This document shows, in pieces, positions 45,555 to 54,301 of a DNA stretch of 64,000 nt. Position 1 is the first letter of the stretch. The number at the start of each line of letters is the position of its first letter. Position numbers and translations under genes: made by a program. The notes under the pieces were generated by a model that saw nothing but the letters and a program-made list of their open reading frames with translations, did not search any database and was not told the origin of the DNA. The stretch spans positions 117,486 through 181,485 of the forward strand of contig JBAMJV010001862.1 of NCBI GenBank assembly GCA_037951105.1. The letters are read 5' to 3'. The DNA comes from Echinarachnius parma (Eukaryota; Echinodermata; Echinoidea; Clypeasteroida; Echinarachniidae).

Positions 45555-46135
45555 GTAGTTAACCCTTATAAGATTGGGAGGGGGGCCTAAAAAGTCCCCC
45601 CTCTACTTTTCGCACAATTATTCCACTACGCGAGATGCTCTCGTGGGGAAATTTTTTAGAGAATTTTCTTCCACTCATCACGCAACGTTTGAGACCAAAT
45701 TTGGCACACCCGCGCGTTCGGCCTTGAAGCCACCGCCCTTTGAAACAGAACTCTCTACCTGAAAAAAGGTCAAAAATATGATTTTGTATCCAAATTCAAT
45801 GTAAAACATGTTTTTCCAATTAATTAATAAGTAAACATTATTCTTACTTTTAAAGGCTAAAACTAATTGATTTTGGCATCAAAATATTTCCATGATTGTT
45901 CTCGACGAATTTCATAAATAAAACAAAGAAAAACAAAAGTTCAAAAAACAACGCAATACCTAAGAACTTTTATAAACAATACAATACATAAGAAATTGTT
46001 TTTTGGCAATTTTTTTCTCGCACAATCATTAAGTACATTGTAATTTGAGATTACAATCCACTCTTCCATCATGCATATTTTCGCAGCGATCGCGTGATCC
46101 ACGGCTGAGATCTTAGGCGGGGGCCTTTTTATTCC
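45555..46135. repeat. Interspersed element, GC-run family, copy 1
   Basis: It begins 'agttaacccttata', runs through a G-run, 'actcatcacgcaacgtttgagac', an AT-rich body and ends with 'gcgatcgcgtgatccacggc' 'tgagatcttaggcggggg'. It aligns along its length, same orientation, with 60860-61660. Partial copies are at 48156-48320, 48842-49010 and (inverted) 53441-53560. Confidence 0.75.
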
Positions 46136-47179
46136 TATTGGAAAACCTGTATAAAGTCTAAAATGGAAATATGCAAAAGAATCATTGAAATCGTCCGTGT
46201 TGCACAATGGGCCAGATTGGCTTTCAGTTTTCTTCCTAGCTTTTGTACTAAGATAAAAATTGTAATACATTAGAGGTATCAGAAAAAACCAAATGTTTTT
46301 AAGTTCTGTTTTAAAACAAAAACCAAGCCAGGTTTCTTCTCAGCCCTTGTATAAAAAATAGTGAAACGTGAGAAATATCAGGATAAAACAACATCTGTGT
46401 TTAAAGTTATCTTTCAAAATAGCTTATAATATTTCTGTAGCTTTCTTCTGAGTCTTTGTTGCAGATCCCTCACTACTCCTGCGACTTTATCTTAATATGT
46501 ATTTTTTTATAAATTTACAACTGCGCAAAATAAGCATATTTGTACAGGGCAGGGAGGGGGGACACTGCCCTCTAATATGTTTTTTAATTTGGGATTTAGG
46601 CAAGTTTTGGGCAAAATTAAGGCAAATTAATGGAAAATTAGGGGAAAATTGGGGCAATTTGTTAAAGTGGAACATGTAAAGTGTAAGAAATTGCACAAAC
46701 TGACATTTGAGACTTCAACCCTATTTCAATATCATTGTAAAATACAATCGAAGGATTTGTGAAAGTTTGAAAGAAAACTAAGACTGTTTACCTAGTGAAA
46801 AAACGAATAATGAGTTCGTATTTTATCAGCGAATACTGATAAACTGTCTTAGGAATATTTGCCCCTTCTCGCACTCCTGTGTGTTTACACGCGTTGTACA
46901 ATTCTTGGAACTCACGGTCGCTGGGTTCAAAGTCCAATCTCCGGGTTGTTCTCACGCTATGCTATAACGGGCAGCTATGACATGTATGCGGACGCAATTG
47001 ACTGTGACTTTTGAATCACGTTATGTAACGTGTTTCAATTAATGATAATTATCTTCATACCAAAGGGACATTTGAACAAATCTAACCCTATTTGATTCTT
47101 CTCTTACCATAAGCTACACAACACGGCAGAAGAGAAACGAGGAAGCTCCAATTATTTTTCGTGGAGTTAGACACTTTAC
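46136..47179. other. Intergenic stretch upstream of the integrase-OTU gene
   Basis: No exon is supported. CpG-bearing sequence at 46860-47050 just before the first candidate exon could hold its promoter, but no core element is evident. 'ggcaaattaatggaaaattagggg'-like short repeats are at 46590-46660. Confidence 0.4.
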
Positions 47180-47284
47180 ATGGATCACTTTAAGGTGCTT
47201 CCCCCTAAATCACTTTACCGCGAATATGTCAGTGGGCAATCACCTTCTGTTCGATCTCACTTTATCCGGCTATTATACGAACTT
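47180..47284 (+). CDS. Candidate first exon of integrase-OTU protein
   Basis: 35 codons from MDHFKVLPPKSLYREYVSGQ to HFIRLLYEL, then GTATGT. A canonical GT...AG stretch of only 29 nt (47285-47313, T-rich, ending cactatacag) separates it from KYGEEKEKRDRNPQ in the next block, and removal restores one frame. A 29-nt spliceosomal intron would be exceptional in an animal. Alternatives are a frameshifting microsatellite-type insertion, or that translation really starts downstream at 47359 (gccATGG, a strong Kozak context, MAPEVYDQ). Confidence 0.5.
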
Positions 47285-47313
47285 GTATGTGTGTGTTTTT
47301 TTTCACTATACAG

Positions 47314-48105
47314 AAATATGGGGAGGAAAAAGAAAAAAGGGACCGAAATCCTCAGGCCATGGCACCAGAAGTGTATGACCAAATTTTCACCGCGTTGAAA
47401 AACGGTCATCATGGATGCACTAGGGAGAGCAAATCTAAAGGAGGCCTTATGTGGCGGAAAGTCTATTCTCGACTGCATCGCTTTCCCGACATTTCCATTG
47501 AGACAGTTCGCAATCCAGTGACTTGCTGTGAAGAGGAACGGCTCGTTTTGCCCAACGGCCCAGGAAGATATCTTATTATTGTGCGAACTGATGAGATCGA
47601 TGAAATTTTGTCAAAATATTACATGGAAACACTAGGAGATGGAGCACTGAAACTAGAAAAACGTCTTAAGAAAATCTTCATTGGTTTAACCAAACGGATA
47701 ATTCAAGACTGGTTACATAAACGGCCCTCTGTACAACAAAATAAACCAATATTCAAGAATGTGGCTCCTCTGGTTCCGATACGTGCACAGAAGGTGATGG
47801 AAAGAAATCAGATCGATTTAGTAGATATGAGAAGTATGTCTGAATATGATCCAGCGAACCATTATCAATATGTCCTCGCGATAATAGATGTTTTTAGTCG
47901 GCATCTGTGGCTGAGACCTCTGCAAGGCAAGTCTTCAGAGGAAGTTGCGCACCATCTTCAAAATCTCTACGAAACATTTGGTACGCCAAAAATAATCCAG
48001 TCGGATCAAGGACCAGAGTTCAAAGGGGCAGTAAGAAGGCTTATGGCAAGATTGAATGTCAAAGTTATTATGAGTGCACCATACAGGCCACAATCACAAG
48101 GGAAG
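47314..48105 (+). CDS. Integrase core exon (DD of DDE) of integrase-OTU protein
   Basis: 264 codons, phase 0 in and out, ending CAAGGGAAG|gtatgc. The N-terminal part (VYDQIFTALKNG...YYMETLGDG...) corresponds to the pre-core region, but the usual HHCC zinc residues are not conserved. The rve integrase core starts near residue 195 of the assembled protein: first catalytic Asp in QIDLVDM (about 203), IIDVFSRHLWLRPL, second Asp in IQSDQGPEF (about 266), then APYRPQSQGK. Catalytic Glu is supplied by the next exon. Similarity is to Gypsy-type integrases as in Ginger1 transposases and KRBA2/GIN-like host genes. It could be a domesticated gene or a transposase; no flanking inverted repeats were found. 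Confidence 0.85.
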
Positions 48106-48524
48106 GTATGCATTTCTACCTAACGACATGAACATGCAAAACTTAACGATTGTCTTAACCCTAACTTACCCGGGCTATTTTGAGAGGTGATATTCCTGGG
48201 GGGGGGGGGGCATTATGGCCCCCCCTTCAGATCTCGGCCGCGGATCGCGCGATCGCCGCGAAAATTTGCACGCGAGTAGAGTATCATGTAAACTACACAA
48301 TTGCATATTCAGATTTTTTAACAAAATTATAATTGATTTTTAATTAATTAATTATGCTGATATATGCATAAATTCATATTTTTAGCTCTAAATCACTAAA
48401 AAATTGTGTTCAAATTTAGTGGCCAGAAGCCAATTTTGGGTGGCCCTGGGCGACTAGGCCACTGCTAATGTCGAGCCCTGCTGTAATCATTTACATTTAT
48501 CCTGGTTGTCTTCTCATTTCTTAG
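48106..48524 (+). other. Intron carrying inserted repeats
   Basis: A 419-bp intron containing a partial GC-run family copy (48156-48320, with 'ggccgcggatcgcgcgatcg') and the 'tgtcgagccctg' repeat end (48415-48480). Acceptor catttcttag. Confidence 0.7.
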
Positions 48525-48666
48525 TTGGAGCGAAGCCATCCTGTGTGGAAAGCGAAACTGCGGTTGATGCTGGAAGAACAGACCAAGGAAGATGAGACTT
48601 TTGATTGGTCCCAAGCACTTCAACAGGTCGAGAGGCTGTATAATGAAGCTTATCACACCTCCCTTA
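48525..48666 (+). CDS. Integrase exon with catalytic Glu
   Basis: 142 nt beginning LERSHPVWKAKLRLM, with Glu (about residue 301) 35 positions after the second Asp, completing a D,D,E triad. It continues DETFDWSQALQQVERLYNEA and YHTSL, the helix typical after the integrase core. It ends in phase 1 at CTTA|gtaagaac, and the split codon gives Asn with the next exon. Confidence 0.85.
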
Positions 48667-48841
48667 GTAAGAACTGTATTTTTTTTTCAAAACTTATGTT
48701 CCAAACCGAAAATGAACTGAACTTCTCCAGGTTTTTTGACAGTGCTGTTATTAGTCAAGTTGCTCTAGCCCAAATCAGAGTCTGGAGTCTATGTTCTGAA
48801 TCACTGTAGACCTAGTCCAAGTCAATGACATCCTAGTCCGA

Positions 48842-49010
48842 GTCTTAACCCTAAAAAGACTGGGGTATTTTCGAGGCTAGAAAAACTGGGGGGATCGAGG
48901 CGTAAAAGGCCCCCCCCCCCCCCCCCCCCCCCAAGATCTCGGCCGTGGATCGCGTGATTGCCGCGAAAATTTGCACGCTAGTAGATTGAAATGTAATCTC
49001 AAAGATGGTA
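48842..49010. repeat. Partial GC-run family element
   Basis: It starts 'cttaaccctaaaaagactgg', contains about 34 C and then 'agatctcggccgtggatcgc' 'gtgattgccgcgaaaatttg', matching 48156-48320 in the same orientation. Confidence 0.7.
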
Positions 49011-49075
49011 AAGTTAGTTTTTCAAGAAAACTTTCCAGATTAATTTATTATGCTAATTTATGCGTAAATTTCTTA

Positions 49076-49567
49076 TTATGCCTCCGCCAACGAAGTGGCC
49101 GGAGGCATTATGTTTTCGGGTTGTCCGTCCGTACGTACGTCCGTCCGTCCGTCCGTACGTCCCGTTTTCGTTCTCGCGATATCTCAAGAACGGGGTGACA
49201 ATGATCTGATTAGATTTTGGGGTTCATGAGGTGAAAGGTCAAGGTCGTAGGACTCAATATATGTGAAAAATATCCTTGCGATATCTCAAGAACCGTTTGA
49301 CTGATCAATTTCAAACTTGGAATGAGTTACATACACATCAGGGTGGCAATGATCAGATTTGATTTAGGGGTCATGAGGTCAAAGGTCAAGGTCACATGAC
49401 TCAGCATATATGCAAAAATGGCTTGTAATGGCAAAATCTCGAGAACAAAAAGTTTGGGGGTCTATGGTCAAGGTCACAGAACTCAAAATATATATATGAA
49501 GGAAAAAAAATTCAGTGCACGTTATTTTGGGCTAGATATTGAAAATTGCGTCATAGCGGAGGCATAA
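49076..49567. mobile_element. Inverted-terminal-repeat element, TTATGCCTCCGC ends
   Basis: About 490 bp with ends TTATGCCTCCGC / GCGGAGGCATAA. Inside are (GTCC)n-like 'gtccgtccgtccgtccgt', 'cgatatctcaagaac(g/c)g' twice and 'ggtcatgaggtcaaaggtca'. A non-coding element sitting in an intron of the integrase-OTU gene. Similar sequences are, to my knowledge, common in marine invertebrate genomes. Confidence 0.7.
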
Positions 49568-50109
49568 TTTTCGACTGCGCGCAGTCGAAGATCCATCTAG
49601 ATTCTTGCTATAATTCCGATAATTCCGAGTTGTATGAATACACAGCCTAAGCTTGATTTTGGAGTATGTTGGTAGGTTGAAAGTTTAAGTTCATACTCAT
49701 TAAATATGCAAAAATGGTTTTCATTCAGTAGTGGTTGATGGATGGTACTACTGTAGCTATCAAAATACAGCTCAAGTTCATTATCTAAGGATATTGCTCA
49801 AAAGTCATAGCTCATTAGACATGTTCGGATTTCGGAATCTCACACCCCTACCCTGTATAGATGTGAGTAACCCCCCCCGGACAAGTTGCCTTTGGGTAAA
49901 ATTGCTGTAGGTCAAGTCGCCTTCGTTGAGCCGAGGGCGACTGGTCTCGAACGATTCTCATCTTACCCCAAAAAGTTTTAGTTGCTTCAAAGCATATAAT
50001 TGCCACTTGAAACGTAAAATTTTGCCATCAGCTTCATCATAAATAAAGAGCGACTGTTTCCGTTTTAACCCATGTTTATGAATGTATAAAATAATATTCT
50101 GTTTGCATG
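49568..50109 (+). other. Intronic stretch
   Basis: Part of the 2.4-kb intron between exons 48525-48666 and 51087-51220. A C-run near 49870; nothing coding. Confidence 0.5.
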
Positions 50110-50640
50110 ATAACTCTCGTAATACCTAACCGAATACCGTATACCGAAGAATGTATACCGAATACTGTATACCGTATACCGAATACCATATATCGAATAC
50201 CGCAAACCCAATACCGCAAACCCAATACCGAATGCCATATACTGTATAGTATCCCGTATACCACATTCCGAATACAGTATACCAAATATCGTATACCATA
50301 AATACTGTATACCGAATACCGAATAAATACTGATTTATTTATACCGAATACCGTATATCGTATACCGAATAGAGTATACTGTATACCGTATACCGAATAC
50401 CGTATACACTATACCGAATAGTGTGAATACCGTATTATAGCCTATGGTATAACTATACCGTATATTGAGTACCGTATACCGAATACCGTATACCGATTAC
50501 CGTATACCGAATACCGTATACCGTATACTAAATACTGTATACAAATATTTATACAAATATACTGTATACCGAATATCATATACCGTATACTGAATACTGT
50601 ATACCGTATACCGAATACTGTATACCGTTACAAAGTGTTG
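50110..50640. repeat. Degenerate short-unit satellite (ataccgaat / ataccgtat)
   Basis: About 500 bp made almost entirely of 7-bp-like units ATACCGA, ATACCGT, ATACTGT in irregular order. On the other strand the units read TCGGTAT/ACGGTAT, so the block can fold on itself at many places ('ccgtatacc', 'ccgaatac'). Confidence 0.9.
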
Positions 50641-50884
50641 TGGTCTCGACCCCAGTCTCGACCCCGAGACCGAGACCTTGAGGTCTGAGACCGAGACCTT
50701 GGACTTCGAGACACGAGACCCTGGCCTTCGAGACCGAGACCGCAACCCTTGAGACCGAGACCGAGACCCCGAGCTTCGAGACACGAGACCCTGGGCTCCG
50801 AGACCGAGACCGCAGCCCTCGAGACCGAGACCGAGACAGAGACCATGAAAATAGCCCGAGACCTTGAGACCTCGAGACCACAAC
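50641..50884. repeat. GAGACC minisatellite
   Basis: About 240 bp of (GAGACC)(GAGACC/TTGAGACC/CTTCGAGACACGAGACC) units directly adjoining the satellite at 50110-50640. One larger unit containing 'gagacacgagaccctgg' is duplicated. The Ser/Arg/Gly-rich frames across it are artefacts. Confidence 0.9.
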
Positions 50885-51086
50885 ACTGTTATAAAATCAC
50901 TATTTACAGTGGATTTGTAGCATTTTGTCTAGGGGGGCACATTCCACCCTGCACCCCCCCCCCCTTCTTCTTGCTCTCATTTTCTGCACATTTGAAGTTT
51001 GGATTATATGTAACATTTGAATTAAATGTTATTCTGTCCGTGGCGTGTGAGAGCTCTTGTTAAATGTATGAATTTTTGTTTTTCAG

Positions 51087-51220
51087 ATATGTCTCCTTTT
51101 GAGGTGTTCTTTGGTCGAAAGTCAAATCGTGAAGCGAACATGTTGCAAGTTGGCCAGGGCACAGACGAGGATGACATTGAAGTTGAGATGGAGCGTCTTC
51201 CTGAGGGCCATACAACAGAG
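51087..51220 (+). CDS. Post-core exon of integrase-OTU protein
   Basis: Acceptor gtttttcag, 134 nt completing Asn (A + AT) and encoding MSPFEVFFGRKSNREANMLQ, then VGQGTDEDDIEVEMERLPEG and HTTE, donor ACAGAG|gtgggt (phase 0). 'NMSPFEVFFGRKSN' is the well-conserved block after the integrase core in Gypsy/Ginger-type proteins. Confidence 0.82.
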
Positions 51221-52709
51221 GTGGGTATTGATTGAACACTACATCTTAATGCTGTGTGCCAGACCTTCCTTTATCTCTGTGTTAGTCTGGCTTAGGTAGT
51301 TCTGTAACAGAATCAAATTTAGATTAGAATTAATCATGATCGGTTTATCTCTAGAAATGATAGGACAGGAAATAGGCCTTTAATGATTTATATCGACTGT
51401 TCACTCCAGATTGAAGCTTCATCAATCATATTTGATATACATAATCCAGAAAATCTTATTTAATCATGAAGCCATTGTACCATTTCAAACAAATACATCA
51501 TAATAGAACGCTAGCCACGCAATTTTTCAAAATGGCGGCCATTTTTCAAGATGGCAGCCATTAGCGCCATATTTTTGGCTTTCTTGTTTTTTTCTTGATC
51601 TTCTTTCCAGATTTTGGTGATATTTACACCGTTTCTGACATTTATGAGGATGTATTTTTCGATTCTGTAAAAAAAAAGACTAACTAGAAAGGGCACTCCG
51701 TAGAGTGCATACCTTCCCCAATGCCACTTATTTCTATTTGCCATGAGGATGTGGGGAACAATAGGCCTATTTTGGTTATACATGTTCTTTAACTCGGAGG
51801 ATAATACTTTCAATGGATTTTGGGGTCAAAGGTCACAGAGGTTATTTTGTGAAAATGTGGTTTTGTGCACTATCTTACACACTATTGGACATATGAACTT
51901 CAAACTTGGTGTGATGGTAGAGTATAACAAGACATGTCTGTTGATGATTTTGGACAAAAGGTCAAAGGTCAGGGAGGTCATTATAATGTAAAATATTACA
52001 TTTTTGCTTATTTCCCAAGAGTCAGATAATCTATCAAATTCAAACTTGGCATAAGGTTTTAGTTTATCAAGCAAAATACTATTAAATATTTGCTGACGTT
52101 TTGGAGTCACAAGTTCAAAAGTCTCAGATCATGGAAGTTATTATGTTGTAGAAATATGATTTACTGTAAAAAGAGAGTCACATAACCTATAAAATGCATA
52201 ATTGATAAAGGACACAGTTTATCAAGACAAATATTTAGTGGCCGGTGTTTTGGGTATGGTAAAGTAAAAGGTCAAAGTTCACATAGGTATTAGAAATAAA
52301 TTGTGATATTAGAATAAACTTTTATAGTTGATATCTTATGGACCATTTAACATATCCGCTTCATATTTGGTTTATGCAAGGGTTCAGTATAACAAGCCAA
52401 ACTTTTTGGGGCATGAGGTGTCATGGAGTTAATTATGTTGTGAACAGTTTATCTATTATAAAAATTAAACTTATCAGTTTTACACTTGGCAAGAGTGAGG
52501 ACTAGTTGTGCCATGAGTCCATCCAGAGGATGTGGTTGACTTGAAACAAAAGTGCAATTCTGCCACACCCCTACAATTCATGCATTTGAAAAATAATACT
52601 TGTTTACATGAAGTATATATGCATCGTGTATGTGTGCACTGCTGAAGTAGGGCTCCCGTGATGTCACAACAGTTAGGCTTGTGAGCTCATTAGCATAAAT
52701 TTCACTTAA

Positions 52710-53269
52710 AGAGGAATTCCACCCCAGAAATGTGATGTTTGCTATAAAATGAAGTGAATATGAAGAATCATGATCGAAAATCTGAGCTAAAACGGTAGAG
52801 CAATAAAAAAGTTATGTCAGGATGAACTTTGCTCTGATTTTTAGTATCGTTCGAAATTGCTATCGATCGTGACGTCACTTGCGAGCTGCAGCCATTTTGA
52901 CTTCTACATGAAACTTTTACAAAATTAAAATTTTCTTAATAACAAAGCAAATTTATGAGCTTACACATTCTCGAGAGGTTGGCACACCGATATTCTTCTA
53001 TGAATTTGTGAAAACAAGCAGAGAAAAATTAATTTTTAGCAACGAAAATGAGAAATAAGTGTATTTTCATGTACTAAAGCAATGGCGAGTTGCTCGTCAA
53101 TGATGTTACATATGGCGGCAATTTTGAAACGCTCGCTCATTACCACATGATGTTCAAATAGGTATAACTCTCGCGTTTCTTGTCCGATTTTGATCAAACT
53201 TTCAACAATTATGCCTCTTATTCTGCTTATTCAAATAACGAATAGTTTTATCAGGCCCGGAATACCCCT
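52710..53269. mobile_element. 560-bp MITE with TTAA target duplication
   Basis: Flanked by TTAA on both sides (52706-52709, 53270-53273). Ends AGAGGAATTCC / GGAATACCCCT are inverted with two differences. TTAA duplication fits piggyBac or Kolobok superfamilies. Non-coding. Confidence 0.75.
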
Positions 53270-53440
53270 TTAAAAATGCACACTTTTTAAATGAAATTAC
53301 AAATCATATTGATGAGATTTTTAGTTTTTATTTGCGTAGCTTGGTCGAGTCGCGTAACAAGAAAAACATATTCAAAATAAAAACATCAGTTAAGTTTTTT
53401 TGTAATCAAAATCAATGATGATTTTTTTTTTTTACATTTG

Positions 53441-53560
53441 AATATACAATTGTGTAGTTAACATGATACTCTACACGCGTGAAAATGTTTACGGCGATCC
53501 GCAGCCAAGATCTGAAGGGGGGCCATAATGCCTGGAAGTCAGGGCGAAAGCAGGGTATTC
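53441..53560. repeat. Inverted partial copy of the 48186-48315 repeat
   Basis: The reverse complement matches 48186-48315 over about 120 bp ('actacacaattg', 'agagtatcatgt', 'ggcgatc', 'gaaggggggccataatgcc'). The two copies flank exons 48525-48666 and 51087-51220 in opposite orientation. Confidence 0.7.
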
Positions 53561-53769
53561 TCAGGGTGCGCCAATTAAAAAGCAGCTTGTTTGTTTCAAG
53601 TCTCTCATATTACCCAGTGGGATTAGGTGACATGTTTATACTGGACAAGATTTTACAATCAACTAAAGCCAATTTCCATGATTGTGACTTTTTCTACCTT
53701 TGTATAATAGAATATTTAGACTTCCGGAAAAAAAACCTCTTGTTTTGCTGCAGTTAAGACAAGGCTCCA

Positions 53770-54010
53770 TGCAAACTTTTTTAGTCAGTTGCCCCTCTGG
53801 GCCACCAAAATTATGGCATTTTATTTTCTGATGACCCAAACGGAGAAGTTGGTGGCCCAGAAACAAAGCTTAACATAGTTATATACATTCATGGCAATAA
53901 TTTTTGCTGCCCGATCAGGCCACCAGAATAAATTTTTTTCTCAAATCTGGTAGCCCGAAGCTGAAGCCAATTTTTGGTGGCCCTGGGCCACTGCTTATGT
54001 CGAGCCCTGG
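53770..54010. repeat. Interspersed repeat ending 'tgtcgagccctg'
   Basis: Two internal 'ggtggccc(a/t)(g/t)' blocks and the terminal phrase 'cactgcttatgtcgagccct', shared with 48415-48480 and 18045-18070. Confidence 0.6.
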
Positions 54011-54301
54011 TTAAGATAATTTTTATATTTACATCACGATTGAAGTGATAGGTTGAAATCATTTGAATCGTGATTTAAATCACTTATTATGGGGGAAAAA
54101 AAATCACCAACACAGCATGTAACCATGTTTGCCATTAGCAATTTGGAATCATTTGTTCATGCATATATCATTATGTTCATGTTATTTATTTATTACAGTG
54201 TCAACTTGGTCCAGAGTAGAAACTTCCGCTGGATGAAGTTTGAGCACCAGATCATTGATGTGCTAGTACATGTTTTTCTCTTTTTTTCTTTCACGCTGCA
54301 G

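Larger units (their letters stand above)
51221..54301 (+). other. Large intron filled with transposon remnants
   Basis: About 3.1 kb: a diverged 'gtcaaaggtca'-rich repeat (51690-52560), a TTAA-flanked MITE (52710-53269), an inverted GC-run family fragment (53441-53560) and a 'tgtcgagccctg' family copy (53770-54010). The acceptor is ttcacgctgcag at 54301. No extra exon was seen. Confidence 0.6.

Noticed and set aside
50497-50886. Ser/Arg/Gly-rich minus-strand frames
   Set aside because: Translations of the GAGACC minisatellite.
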